Positions 25,773 through 34,574 of a stretch of 64,000 bases of DNA are shown here, piece after piece; position 1 is the first letter of the stretch; every line of letters begins with the position of its first letter. The position numbers and the translations under genes were made by a program. The DNA comes from an uncultured Bacteroides sp. (GTDB lineage: Bacteria > Bacteroidota > Bacteroidia > Bacteroidales > Bacteroidaceae): NCBI GenBank assembly GCA_900542985.1, contig UQPQ01000009.1, positions 6,273 to 70,272 on the forward strand, in the 5' to 3' direction. A model generated the notes under the pieces. The model did no database searches, was not told where the DNA came from, and saw nothing but the letters and a program-made list of their open reading frames with translations.

Positions 25773-27404
25773 ATGGATATGAAAAATATAAAGACTATAG
25801 CAACTGCTTCTCTGCTGTTGTCATTTATAGGGGCAACGGCACAGACACCCTATGATGCAGTTCGTTTTAGTGGTAATGAACTGAATGGAACAGCCCGTTT
25901 TGTGGGAATGGGAGGTGCCATGAGTGCATTGGGGGCAGATATCTCTGTGATTGGTTCGAATCCGGCTGGTATCGGTCTGTTCAGAGGGCATGATTTTACG
26001 GCTTCCTTCGGATTTAATGCAACGAAGACTGCAAGCGATTTCGGAGGAAATACAATGAACGAAAAACGCAACCGTGCTTCGTTCGACCAGATTGGGTTTG
26101 TATATACCAGTAAGATAGGAAACCGTACCAAACTGCGTTATGTAAACTTTGGTTTCAATTATCATAAGAGTAAAAACTTTAACCGGCAGTTTGCTTCGGG
26201 AGGTATGTTGGGGGGAATCTCACAAACCGGACAGATGGCTAATATGATAAATGCCTGGATAGATGGTCCATCTACCTTGGATAAGCAAATTGGTGATATA
26301 TACAATTACGGAATGCAAGGGTACGATCTTCCTAATCCATATCATCCTACTCAGTCTCCTTATCCGTATCTGGGCGTGATGGGAGTACGCAGTGAACTGG
26401 TATATGTAGGAACAGACGAGAAGGGTGATTACCTTGATTATATGAGGGGTACAGCCAATGGCTATCGCAGTGTGGAAGAAGGAGGCATCAGTGATTATGA
26501 TTTTAATGTATCGTTCAATGTAGAAGACCGTATGTATTTTGGAGCTACCATCGGTGTACACGATGTGAGCTATCGCCGTACTTCATATTATACAGAAGAT
26601 GTTGTCGATTATATAGATAATCCGAAAGTTGGTGGCTATTACGAAATTAATAATACTTTCAGTACAGACGGTACGGGATTTGACTTTAAATTTGGAGCGA
26701 TATTCCGTCCTTTTGAAGAATCGCCTTTCCGTTTTGGAATAGCTGTTCATACACCTATCTGGTATGCACTGACCGATATTTATTCTTCTATGATGTATAC
26801 ACGTTTGGATGGAGAAAGTAGTACAGGAAAGCCTATTCATGTGGATTTTAAGGAATCTCCTCAATATTATACCGATGGAGATGTACTTCGTGACTATCAG
26901 ATGGTGACTCCATGGCGTTTCAATGTAAGTATGGGTACAGTCGTGGCCGGGAATATTGCTTTGGGAGCCGAATATGAATTTATGAATTATGCTTCTGCCA
27001 AGTTGAAATATTCTGACGGTTACGATATGGAAGAACAAAACAGCTATGCAAAGGACGATTTGAAGGGGGTACATACTGTACGTGTAGGAGCAGAAGCTCG
27101 TATTTTACCTTCATTAAGCGTACGTGCCGGATATAATTTCAGTTCTTCTGTTTTTAAAGAATCTGCTTATAAAGCTTTGGGAGCAAGTGATATGCGTACC
27201 GATACGGAGTATTTTAACGACTTCGGCCGTAATACGGTTACTGTAGGACTTGGATATCGCGGCAACCGCTTTTATGCCGATCTGGCTTATAAATATGATA
27301 TGTATAAATCCGATTTCTATGCATTCAGTGATACTTCGCTGACTGCAACGAAAGTAGACAATAAACGCCATCAGTTGCTGATGACACTGGGAGTACATTT
27401 CTGA
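25773..27404 (+). CDS. outer-membrane beta-barrel, OmpP1/FadL-like
   Basis: A 543-residue barrel. Signal peptide about 1-24 ('SFIGATAQTP'). The N-terminal 'ARFVGMGGAMSALGADISV' and 'GSNPAGIG' are the hatch-type motif of the OmpP1/FadL/TodX superfamily, often labelled hemin receptor in Bacteroidetes. The chain ends '...LLMTLGVHF' with terminal Phe. Relatives pass hydrophobic compounds across the outer membrane; the ligand here is unknown. It forms a two-gene unit with the preceding low-complexity protein and is followed by a hairpin terminator. Confidence 0.8.
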   Translation: MDMKNIKTIATASLLLSFIGATAQTPYDAVRFSGNELNGTARFVGMGGAMSALGADISVIGSNPAGIGLFRGHDFTASFGFNATKTASDFGGNTMNEKRNRASFDQIGFVYTSKIGNRTKLRYVNFGFNYHKSKNFNRQFASGGMLGGISQTGQMANMINAWIDGPSTLDKQIGDIYNYGMQGYDLPNPYHPTQSPYPYLGVMGVRSELVYVGTDEKGDYLDYMRGTANGYRSVEEGGISDYDFNVSFNVEDRMYFGATIGVHDVSYRRTSYYTEDVVDYIDNPKVGGYYEINNTFSTDGTGFDFKFGAIFRPFEESPFRFGIAVHTPIWYALTDIYSSMMYTRLDGESSTGKPIHVDFKESPQYYTDGDVLRDYQMVTPWRFNVSMGTVVAGNIALGAEYEFMNYASAKLKYSDGYDMEEQNSYAKDDLKGVHTVRVGAEARILPSLSVRAGYNFSSSVFKESAYKALGASDMRTDTEYFNDFGRNTVTVGLGYRGNRFYADLAYKYDMYKSDFYAFSDTSLTATKVDNKRHQLLMTLGVHF

Positions 27405-27445
27405 TTCTTACTGTCTGATAAAAAGTAGAAAAGAGATATTTCAGT

Positions 27446-27489
27446 TTAGGGCTGGCTTTGTAAAAACGAAGTCAGCCCTAATTTTATGT
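27446..27489 (+). terminator. terminator after the FadL-like gene
   Basis: TTAGGGCTGGCTT pairs with AAGTCAGCCCTAA (13 bp, one wobble), then TTTTATG. Confidence 0.75.
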
Positions 27490-27567
27490 TTTTGACGGCT
27501 TTATCGGAAAAGCATTGTTCTTGTTTCTGTTGTATGAGGGTATTGTAGCGTATTACAACATAGAATG

Positions 27568-27651
27568 TGGTGTAACCGCCGTCGTCGTTTATACAGTCAG
27601 CGTCGCCGGTTGTATAGTTAGCGACGCCGATTATGCAGCCGACGTCGTCGG
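27568..27651. repeat. 84-bp element A: four degenerate 21-bp units
   Basis: Units start at 27568, 27589, 27610 and 27631. The last reads TTATGCAGCC GACGTCGTCGG. It sits in the 337-bp gap between convergent genes, past the plus-strand terminator and 90 bp from the minus-strand stop codon. The rest of this gap (27490-27567 and 27652-27741) holds nothing I recognise. It is the same family as elements at 6536, 39929 and 50717. Confidence 0.75.
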
Positions 27652-27741
27652 ATATAGAAAAAGACAGATAGAAGGGAACGGTTTTATTGGTGGCATGAGA
27701 TTTGGGTTCGGAGAAGAGCAACTGTATATCGTGGTAAAGTT

Positions 27742-28803
27742 CTATTTTTCTCTGTATTCCCTTCGTTTCCAGAAGTTGAATCCGGCATAGATGCGCAAGC
27801 TACCAAAGGAGTTGGTCATGGCAAAGCGGGTACGGCGGTAGTCGTATGTATTGACAATGAGTGAAGCTCCTACATAATATTTGCTGTTGTTCCAGGTAAT
27901 ACCGGCACGGGTTATTAAATCGAAGTTCAAATCCTTCATCCATCCGGTCCAGCTGTCATCCAGATTGGCAGGCTTTCCGTTTATCTTAGCCCGTTTGTAA
28001 GAAATTGCCGGCATGAGAGAAACATTCAGCAGACAGTTTTTTGCAAAGACCCAGTTATATCCATATCCTGCACTTAAATTGTAATCGTGGTATTGCAGCC
28101 GGTTAAAGATAAGAGAAGGTGCTATGTGGGTAATCATTTCGTCCGGAAGCTGGGTATAATCGAACGAAATCTGGTGATGTGAATATGAAAATCCGGCCAT
28201 AAACGAGCCGCAACTGCGGCGTTGGTTGGTGGACTGGCTGTATGCTGCCGGGTAGGAAAAATGCTTGTTGTTGAATATCCAGTATGTGTTGAGTCCTACA
28301 ATTTTGCTTTGAAATCCTCCAAAGTCTTGTCCGATGTAGTCGGAAGGAATATCGAAATTGGAGTAAGAAGTAATGTGAAAGTCGTTTCCTGTTTTTCGGT
28401 AGTACAGATCCAGTCCTATGCGCGAACTGTACAGGTTGAAGACGTATTCTTCCTTCGATTTTCCGTTTTTATTCTTTTTTATTAAATCCGGGATACTGAA
28501 TGAAAATCCTAAAAAGATCCATCTCCAGCCAAAATATGCTCCGATTTTAGGGGTCGCATTAGGGGCGAAACTGATGCTTTGTTTACCGTCTCCTATATCG
28601 CCTTTCAGACTGTATCGTTCGTGCCAGAAACTTTGTTCCACCATGAATGTCAGGTTGTATTTATTGGGCGAAATATAGGTTGTATCTGTTTCGCTGAATG
28701 TTTTTTCGAGCCATTGTGCAAAACTCTTCCGTTTCTCTGTCTGAGCATGAAGGCTTTGACAGAGAAACAGAAAAATTCCAATGTATCGGAAAAACAGTTT
28801 CAT
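27742..28803 (-). CDS. DUF4421-type outer-membrane protein
   Basis: A 353-residue protein with signal peptide about 1-20 ('LFLCQSLHAQ') and predicted beta-strands throughout. The pattern 'QKRKSFAQWLEKTF...ISPNKYNLTFM' near the N-terminus and the 'CGSFMAGFSYSHHQI' segment fit the Bacteroidetes DUF4421 family. Function is unknown; a barrel or surface role is likely. It is the last gene of a four-gene minus-strand run and starts only 3 bp after the oxidoreductase stop codon, so the two are tightly coupled. Confidence 0.65.
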   Translation of the reverse strand: MKLFFRYIGIFLFLCQSLHAQTEKRKSFAQWLEKTFSETDTTYISPNKYNLTFMVEQSFWHERYSLKGDIGDGKQSISFAPNATPKIGAYFGWRWIFLGFSFSIPDLIKKNKNGKSKEEYVFNLYSSRIGLDLYYRKTGNDFHITSYSNFDIPSDYIGQDFGGFQSKIVGLNTYWIFNNKHFSYPAAYSQSTNQRRSCGSFMAGFSYSHHQISFDYTQLPDEMITHIAPSLIFNRLQYHDYNLSAGYGYNWVFAKNCLLNVSLMPAISYKRAKINGKPANLDDSWTGWMKDLNFDLITRAGITWNNSKYYVGASLIVNTYDYRRTRFAMTNSFGSLRIYAGFNFWKRREYREK

Positions 28804-28806
28804 GTT

Positions 28807-29796
28807 TTACAGTTTATTCAAAATACGGTCCATTACCCAGTTGGTAGGAGTCGCACTGATACCGTCGCAAGTGCAGATGGCTTTTCCTTGCAGATGTTCT
28901 ACTACTGCTTTGATAAGCGGAAGCTGTACATGCGGTGGGTTGGGAGGAAGAATTTCTTCCCTTCCTCGCTGGGTATGTAGTGCTATTGGTTCGTAGGTAA
29001 ATACCGAGAAACAAATCATACCTTTGTCTCCTATGATTTCAATTCTGTCTTCTTTGGCCGAATCATGAGCTACAAAGCACCATGAACCGGAACCGGGCAA
29101 TCCGGATTCAAACTTGAAACAGGCGCTGATGGTATCTTCTGCAGGATACAATCCGCCACGGTTGCTTTTATAACCCTCGGCTTCAAGAATACAGCCGAAC
29201 ATATCCTGCAGCATATCCAGCTGGTGTGGTGCTAAATCGTAAAAGTAACCTCCTCCGGCAATATCTGGTTGTACACGCCAGGGCAGGTTGGTACTGTTGT
29301 AGTCGAGGTTGCGCGGAGGTTGGGCAAAGCGAATCTGAATATTGATTACATTGCCTATTTCTCCACTTTCCACCAGTTCACGTACTTTCTGGAAGTAAGG
29401 GAGGTAGCGTCGGTAATAGGCTACAAAGCAAGGTACACCTGTTTCTTTCGAAATACGGTTGATGCGTGCACAGTCTTCGTAGCTGGCAGCCATCGGTTTT
29501 TCTATATATACCGGTTTTCCTGCTTTCATGGCCATAATGGCAAAAGTTGCATGAGAGGAGGGAGGGGTAGCGATATAAATGGCATTTACATCTTCGTCGC
29601 CTATCAGTTCCTGTGCATCGGTATACCAGCGGGGAATATTGTGCCGGCGTGCATATGATTTTACTTTTTCTTCATCACGACTCATCACAGCCACTACTTT
29701 GGAACCCTCAATCATGTTGAAGGCTGGGCCGCTTTTTTTCTCGGTTACTTCACCACATCCGATGAATCCCCAATTGACGGTTTTCAGACTTATCAT
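28807..29796 (-). CDS. Gfo/Idh/MocA-family oxidoreductase
   Basis: A 329-residue NAD(P)-dependent dehydrogenase. The N-terminal Rossmann motif is 'WGFIGCGEVTEKKSGPAF'. 'YIATPPSSHATFAIMAMKAG' and 'KPVYIEKPMA' carry the conserved E-K-P, whose Lys is catalytic. The C-terminal alpha/beta domain has 'GGGYFYDLAPHQLDML' with the expected Asp-x3-His pair. These enzymes act on sugars, inositols or their derivatives; the substrate is not readable. It lies between a solute-binding protein and a DUF4421 gene in one transcription unit. Confidence 0.86.
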   Translation of the reverse strand: MISLKTVNWGFIGCGEVTEKKSGPAFNMIEGSKVVAVMSRDEEKVKSYARRHNIPRWYTDAQELIGDEDVNAIYIATPPSSHATFAIMAMKAGKPVYIEKPMAASYEDCARINRISKETGVPCFVAYYRRYLPYFQKVRELVESGEIGNVINIQIRFAQPPRNLDYNSTNLPWRVQPDIAGGGYFYDLAPHQLDMLQDMFGCILEAEGYKSNRGGLYPAEDTISACFKFESGLPGSGSWCFVAHDSAKEDRIEIIGDKGMICFSVFTYEPIALHTQRGREEILPPNPPHVQLPLIKAVVEHLQGKAICTCDGISATPTNWVMDRILNKL

Positions 29797-29810
29797 AGTA
29801 ACAAGAATGT

Positions 29811-30626
29811 TTAATGAAAATACTTTTTGTAAAGCTTTTGGTACTCTTTAGTTTCCATATAGCTGTTCAGCCAACTGTTTAAACTGTCGAGTAAGACGGG
29901 AGAATGTTTGTTTACTCCCCAGGCATAAAATTGAGTAAAACTGATGTAGGTGCTGATGTCGAGGTTCGGAAAATCGGCAAGCGCACTTTTCGCAATGTTT
30001 TCATCGCATACGGCATAATCGATGTCGCCTTCGGAGACCATAGCCAGCAGTTGTTCTGCACCGTAGAGTTCAACCTCTTCTATGTAGATTGTGTCGGCTA
30101 TTTCTTCCATCAGGTTGTGAATGCGAAGCAAAGCCGGAGAGTTTTTGATTACGTGCAAAGTCTTGTGTGCCAGTTCCAGTTGGTTGTCTATATACAGACT
30201 GTCTGTTTCTTTCTTCCGTTGTACCAGCACTTGTTTGCTTAGTATCAGTGTTTGGGTAAAAAGCAGGGAGTCTTTTGACTGGGTATTGACTAATGTACCT
30301 GTGGCAAGTAGATCGTATTTTCCTTCAAGTATGCCTTGCAATCTTTTTTCAAAGCTCATTTCGGGAGTAATCTCCAACTTTATGCCTTTGTCTTGTGCAA
30401 AGGCATGAAGCAGTGCATAGTCAAATCCTTCTATCGTATCGTTTATAATATGATAGCTTACCGAATTATATTCTGTAACGGCACGGAGTACACCTTCTTT
30501 TATAATTTCTGCATAATCTCGTGGGGCTGGAGAATTTTCTTTTCTTTCTTTACGCGTACCCAGCAAGATAATACATATTGAGATGGTTATACCTATCAGG
30601 ATATATTTCAGTAATTTTTTGTTCAT
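29811..30626 (-). CDS. membrane-anchored solute-binding domain protein (SBP_bac_3, MltF-like)
   Basis: A 271-residue protein with an N-terminal membrane anchor (about 6-23, 'YILIGITISICIILLG'). A family 3 extracellular solute-binding domain follows: 'GVLRAVTEY', 'GFDYALLHAFAQDKGIKLEI', 'LEGKYDLLATGTLVNTQ' and 'GDIDYAVCDENIA'. The fold matches the N-terminal domain of MltF. The lysozyme-like domain of MltF is absent, so it would bind a ligand (perhaps amino acid or muropeptide) without lytic activity. It is in an operon with the barrel gene upstream, 12 bp away. Confidence 0.78.
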   Translation of the reverse strand: MNKKLLKYILIGITISICIILLGTRKERKENSPAPRDYAEIIKEGVLRAVTEYNSVSYHIINDTIEGFDYALLHAFAQDKGIKLEITPEMSFEKRLQGILEGKYDLLATGTLVNTQSKDSLLFTQTLILSKQVLVQRKKETDSLYIDNQLELAHKTLHVIKNSPALLRIHNLMEEIADTIYIEEVELYGAEQLLAMVSEGDIDYAVCDENIAKSALADFPNLDISTYISFTQFYAWGVNKHSPVLLDSLNSWLNSYMETKEYQKLYKKYFH

Positions 30627-30638
30627 AGTATATACTGC

Positions 30639-32738
30639 TTAGTCGAAGAAATTCCATGAAAGTCCAAATTTGAGTGAACGCGGATTTAATGGGTAATGAG
30701 GAGCTGTGAAATAGCCTCCACCCATATCTCCTTGTATCAAATTGTACATATTCAGGAAAATACGTGTACGCTTCAAGTGCAGGTTCAAATAGGCATTCAC
30801 CAAAGGATATCCACCCACTTTATAGCGTGTTTCCGGATTTTGCAGATAGAACTGTCCGATTGCCGGAGCATAATCGGGTGCGTAGTATTTAGTGAAATAG
30901 CGTACATCGGCACCCAATTCTACCTTTAATACCTTTTTGGCAAGGCCAAAACGGAGGTAAAGGTTATGGTACAGTGACAGGTCGGGTAAAGGGAGTACAT
31001 TTTGGTTGCTCGATTTCTGATAAGTAATTTCATTGTCGAGATGCAGGATACCCCATTTGAAGTCTTGGCGTAAGCTGGCACTAAGAATTTGAATATTTCC
31101 AGAGTGCTGACGGACAGCCAAGTCATTTTTGTATGTCACGGTTTCTTTCTCTTCAGTGGTTGCTGTATATTTTACTGATGTGTTGTCTAAATAGGTATAG
31201 TTGGTGATGTTTTCTACACCTGCACGTAACTGGGTTTTCCAGTGGTCTATGCTAAGTTTACCTTCAATACGTGTACGCATAATCTTCGACAAATCCTGAT
31301 CCCACCAATAGTGTTTAGAGTGGAAGTGTCGGTAGTAGAATACCGGATTCAGATTTTTGATATAGGCATTGGCTTCCAGGCGTACTGTATCATTGAACAA
31401 TCGGAAATTCAAGTCTCCGGTTCCTTCTATCTGGAATTGTCCTATATCTTCACCCAATAAAGCTACTTCACCGGTTACATTGTAATGAAGTGTCTTTCCT
31501 TGTTCTTTTATTAATTGTCCTCCTACAGATACTACATTTTCCACGTAATCGGTTTGAATACGCTGTCCGGGATTGTCTGCTATGGTATCTGTCATGGTAA
31601 AACGACGGTATTCGTGACTTACGAAGGCTGTTAGTCCGGCTTTTGCCCATTTGTTGAAGCCTTCTAGAAGTGACAATCCTAATGTGTTTTTTACAATCAG
31701 CTGTTTGGTGATATCTGTGTTGTCCGGGCTGAGGAAGTTGTTTTCAAAATACGACTGATTTTTAGTTTCGTCTTGAGAAATGTATTTACGACGATTCATG
31801 TCCACCTTCAATGTATGTATGAAGCTGGTTACAGGCACAAAAATCTCAGTGTTGATTGTATCGTTCTTATCTGGATTGTCACGGTAGAACCCAAGGTTGT
31901 AGCGGTGGGTTAAAAAGCCATGATATCCTGTGTTGTGGTTCCAGATACTTTCAAAATTGACCGGAATTTCTGAAGCATCAAGTTTTTGGCCATCTCCAAT
32001 CTGTTCCGGCTTGGTGATGTAATGGTCGTCTGTAATACCACCGTTTTCTGCCACTTTCAGGTTGTCGTTGATGAAACTGAAGTGCATATTATACTTGTCT
32101 CCTCTATAATATGCAAAAAGATTTCCGTTGAAGAGAGCTGTAGACTGGTGTTGGTATTTGCCTCGTCCGTACGTATAGTCGATATTAAAGCCGAATCCCA
32201 AACGTTTGTTGGCATTGACTGCAAAATAAGCTTTGAAACGTTCTTCACCATATTCTCCACCTCCTTGCTTGTAGTAGGTCAGATTGGAGAAAGGAGATTT
32301 GGTATTTGTATATACTACATCTTGTGGAGTCCGTACGGTAAAGTCATACGGATCGGTAAAGAACAGTTGGCTGGGGTCTTTACGTTCAAAAAAGACATGA
32401 GAGATGCGTGGAGAACCTAAGTTTCCTAAGTATGTGTAATGTCCTGTTGGACCTCCAGTATCGTTTGTATTCTGGAAGTTATACAACAAAGTATCTACCG
32501 GAACTTCTGTGATGATTCCGAATCGCTCGTCAATAGTCCACGAAGAAAGTCCGATAGGTATAGTGCTGGCATCAATCACAGCTGTGGTATCTATAGGATT
32601 TCCGTTACGGTCATATAGATTTCCGTCCATGCCTGAAGCAGAACTACCAAACTGACTGAATTGGTTTTGGACAGGAACTTGTGCGGCAATTTTTCCGCTA
32701 ATCAATATCAATAGGGTTATAAAAAGTATCTTCCTCAT
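30639..32738 (-). CDS. putative outer-membrane porin (Bacteroidetes putative porin family)
   Basis: A 699-residue beta-rich protein. I place the start at 32738 ('MRKILFITLLIL'), because this gives a clean signal peptide ending 'GKIAAQ'; the upstream extension of 24 residues is hydrophobic and unlikely. 'YDRNGNPIDTT' near the N-terminus and the terminal 'SLKFGLSWNFFD' are like the large putative porins of Bacteroidetes. Function unknown. A TATCTTTG box ends only 9 bases before this start, which would give an almost leaderless mRNA. It heads the run that continues with the solute-binding protein, oxidoreductase and DUF4421 genes. Confidence 0.72.
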   Translation of the reverse strand: MRKILFITLLILISGKIAAQVPVQNQFSQFGSSASGMDGNLYDRNGNPIDTTAVIDASTIPIGLSSWTIDERFGIITEVPVDTLLYNFQNTNDTGGPTGHYTYLGNLGSPRISHVFFERKDPSQLFFTDPYDFTVRTPQDVVYTNTKSPFSNLTYYKQGGGEYGEERFKAYFAVNANKRLGFGFNIDYTYGRGKYQHQSTALFNGNLFAYYRGDKYNMHFSFINDNLKVAENGGITDDHYITKPEQIGDGQKLDASEIPVNFESIWNHNTGYHGFLTHRYNLGFYRDNPDKNDTINTEIFVPVTSFIHTLKVDMNRRKYISQDETKNQSYFENNFLSPDNTDITKQLIVKNTLGLSLLEGFNKWAKAGLTAFVSHEYRRFTMTDTIADNPGQRIQTDYVENVVSVGGQLIKEQGKTLHYNVTGEVALLGEDIGQFQIEGTGDLNFRLFNDTVRLEANAYIKNLNPVFYYRHFHSKHYWWDQDLSKIMRTRIEGKLSIDHWKTQLRAGVENITNYTYLDNTSVKYTATTEEKETVTYKNDLAVRQHSGNIQILSASLRQDFKWGILHLDNEITYQKSSNQNVLPLPDLSLYHNLYLRFGLAKKVLKVELGADVRYFTKYYAPDYAPAIGQFYLQNPETRYKVGGYPLVNAYLNLHLKRTRIFLNMYNLIQGDMGGGYFTAPHYPLNPRSLKFGLSWNFFD

Positions 32739-32746
32739 AATGTTGA

Positions 32747-32754
32747 CAAAGATA
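32747..32754 (-). promoter_or_regulatory. -7 box TATCTTTG very close to the putative porin start
   Basis: TAnnTTTG on the minus strand, 9 nt from the start codon. This is far closer than the 21-27 nt usual in this window. Confidence 0.45.
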
Positions 32755-32944
32755 CAATATAAAAATGAAAAGAAATAGGTGAATAGCAGAGTAATAATAT
32801 AAAAAAACAAATGAAACTGAAAGAGAAGAGATGTAGTTGTTGTGTCGTAGGCAAAATAATTGTATTTTATCTATGAAAAAACACAAAGAGTGAGCAGGAG
32901 AGAAGATAAGGAGGATAGAATGATGTGTGTGCTTTTTAAAAGAA

Positions 32945-32989
32945 AAGTGGCCGTTTCCTCACTCTTATGTGATGATAAAACGGTCACTT
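32945..32989 (-). terminator. terminator after the ketoacid oxidoreductase operon
   Basis: On the minus strand AAGTGACCGTTT pairs with AAACGGCCACTT (one wobble), followed by a T-rich tail. Confidence 0.75.
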
Positions 32990-33013
32990 CTCTAATGATT
33001 GTATAAAGTCTTT

Positions 33014-33556
33014 TTACACTTCTTTGATGATATCCATACCAATGTGAATGGCTTCTTCATTCATCGGAATCAGATGATGATGACGTTCCGGTAAGGTTTT
33101 ATGTAATGCTTTGATTACACTTTCAATAGATACTACTGGACGTATCTTCAGCAATCCGCCTAACACAATCATATTGAATGTTTTGGCCATTTTACGTTCA
33201 TTGGCTTCATCCATGGCGTCAATGCGGTATACATGGATATCTTTACGGGTAGGAGGATTGATAATACCGTATCCGTCGTAGATCAGTACTCCGCCTGGCT
33301 TAACCTTGTCTTCAAACTTGGCCAGTGAAGGCTGGTTCAAGATAATGGCAGTATCATATTTACTGAGGATAGGAGAGGAAATGCGTTCATCACTTACGAT
33401 GACTGTTACATTGGCGGTTCCGCCTCGTTGTTCAGGGCCGTAAGCAGGCATCCAGGTTACTTCTTTGTTTTCCATCAGTCCGGAGTATGCCAGTATCTTT
33501 CCCATCGACAAGACTCCTTGTCCTCCGAAGCCGGCTATGATAATTTCTTCTTTCAT
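33014..33556 (-). CDS. 2-ketoacid:ferredoxin oxidoreductase gamma subunit
   Basis: A 180-residue protein with the gamma-subunit fold. The N-terminus 'EIIIAGFGGQGVLSMGKILA' is the classic G-x-G-G-Q-G motif, and 'WMPAYGPEQRGGTANVTVIV' is the conserved second element. It forms part of the catalytic complex that oxidises branched-chain or other 2-oxoacids with CoA and ferredoxin. It is the last gene of the operon, 52 bp after the TPP subunit. Confidence 0.9.
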   Translation of the reverse strand: MKEEIIIAGFGGQGVLSMGKILAYSGLMENKEVTWMPAYGPEQRGGTANVTVIVSDERISSPILSKYDTAIILNQPSLAKFEDKVKPGGVLIYDGYGIINPPTRKDIHVYRIDAMDEANERKMAKTFNMIVLGGLLKIRPVVSIESVIKALHKTLPERHHHLIPMNEEAIHIGMDIIKEV

Positions 33557-33608
33557 ACTTCTTGATTTTTTAGGTTATGTTCTTGGCACGTCTATGTCAA
33601 ATACAAGT

Positions 33609-34376
33609 TTACAGAGTTGTATCTTTCAAGTCGCCCAATGGGTAGAATGGGAACATATTTGCTTCCATCCATTTATTGGCTGCATCCGGAGTCATCTTCC
33701 ATCCTGAGTTACAGGTTGAAACGATTTCTACCAAGTTAGAGCCTTTGCCTTGCATGGAGTTTTCGAAGGCTTTGCGAATGGCTTTTTTGGCTTTTCGGAT
33801 AGCAGCAACTGTATGGACAGACTGGCGGGTAACATAGCAGGTTCCTTCTAATGTGGCAGCAATTTCTGTCATTTTCAACGGATAACCATGAATTTCAGGA
33901 ATACGTCCGTAAGGGCAAGTTGCAGTCTTCATACCTAATAGTGTAGTAGGAGCCATCTGTCCACCAGTCATTCCGTAGATTGCATTGTTGATGAAAATGA
34001 TGGTGATGTTTTCTCCACGGTTCAGTGCATGAATCGTTTCTGCTGTACCGATACAGGCCAAGTCACCGTCTCCCTGATAAGTGAAGACAAGGCGGTCCGG
34101 CCACAGACGTTTGATGGCAGAAGCTAAAGCTGGTGCACGTCCGTGAGCTGCTTCCTGACAGTCGATATCCAAATAGTTATACATAAATACGGCACAACCT
34201 ACAGGACTGATACCTACAGTTTTGTCGGCCATACCCATTTCTTCAATTACTTCGGCTATAAGTTTGTGTACTACGCCGTGGCTACATCCCGGGCAGTAGT
34301 GCATGGGATTATCGTTTAACAAGCGAGGCTTCTGGTAAACCAGATTCTCGGGTTTCATTATTTCTTCTTTTGTCAT
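33609..34376 (-). CDS. 2-ketoacid:ferredoxin oxidoreductase beta subunit (TPP-binding)
   Basis: A 255-residue protein from the ATG at 34376, chosen because a strong Shine-Dalgarno (AGGAGGT) sits 7 bases before it. The TPP region is visible as 'TYQGDGDLACIGTAETIHA' followed by 'FINNAIYGMTGGQ' (the GDG...NN TPP motif). 'HYCPGCSHGVVHKLI' near the N-terminus is typical of KorB/VorA. It binds thiamine diphosphate and carries out the decarboxylation half-reaction. Family knowledge puts it with VorB in 3-methyl-2-oxobutanoate or 2-oxoglutarate oxidation; the substrate is not certain. Confidence 0.9.
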   Translation of the reverse strand: MTKEEIMKPENLVYQKPRLLNDNPMHYCPGCSHGVVHKLIAEVIEEMGMADKTVGISPVGCAVFMYNYLDIDCQEAAHGRAPALASAIKRLWPDRLVFTYQGDGDLACIGTAETIHALNRGENITIIFINNAIYGMTGGQMAPTTLLGMKTATCPYGRIPEIHGYPLKMTEIAATLEGTCYVTRQSVHTVAAIRKAKKAIRKAFENSMQGKGSNLVEIVSTCNSGWKMTPDAANKWMEANMFPFYPLGDLKDTTL

Positions 34377-34392
34377 ACTTTTACCTCCTGAG

Positions 34393-34569
34393 TTATCGTA
34401 GTAAGAAACGGAGTACAAATTCCATCATTTTTAGGAATAAAGAAGCACCGCATACGTAGAAAAAGATGCTTTTATCGTCTCCCAAGGAAAAATAGAGTAT
34501 AATGGAAGCAACTGCTCCAATCATGAACAAGATGTTCAAAATGTTTCTGATTTTGTCGATGTTGTTCAT
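34393..34569 (-). CDS. 58-residue membrane protein inside the ketoacid oxidoreductase operon
   Basis: I read this short frame directly: ATG at 34569, TAA at 34393, 58 residues. It starts 5 bases after the VorB stop codon, and its stop codon is 16 bases before the beta-subunit start, so it fills the gap exactly. It begins 'MNNIDKIRNILNILFMIGAV' and has two hydrophobic stretches (about 11-28 and 35-57) around a short polar turn ('SLGDDKS'). It could anchor the soluble complex at the membrane or be a small regulatory subunit. I know no family for it. No strong Shine-Dalgarno is visible, so coupling to VorB translation is likely. Confidence 0.6.
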   Translation of the reverse strand: MNNIDKIRNILNILFMIGAVASIILYFSLGDDKSIFFYVCGASLFLKMMEFVLRFLLR

Positions 34570-34574
34570 GGGTC

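Noticed and set aside
25061..25855. Alternative frames over the Trp/Tyr/Gly-rich gene
   Set aside because: Low-complexity, Gly-rich DNA leaves several frames open. Only the main frame has a signal peptide and operon spacing.
27515..27790. Open frame across element A on the plus strand
   Set aside because: It is open only because the repeat period is a multiple of three. It overlaps the end of the opposite-strand DUF4421 gene and has no ribosome site or protein-like composition.
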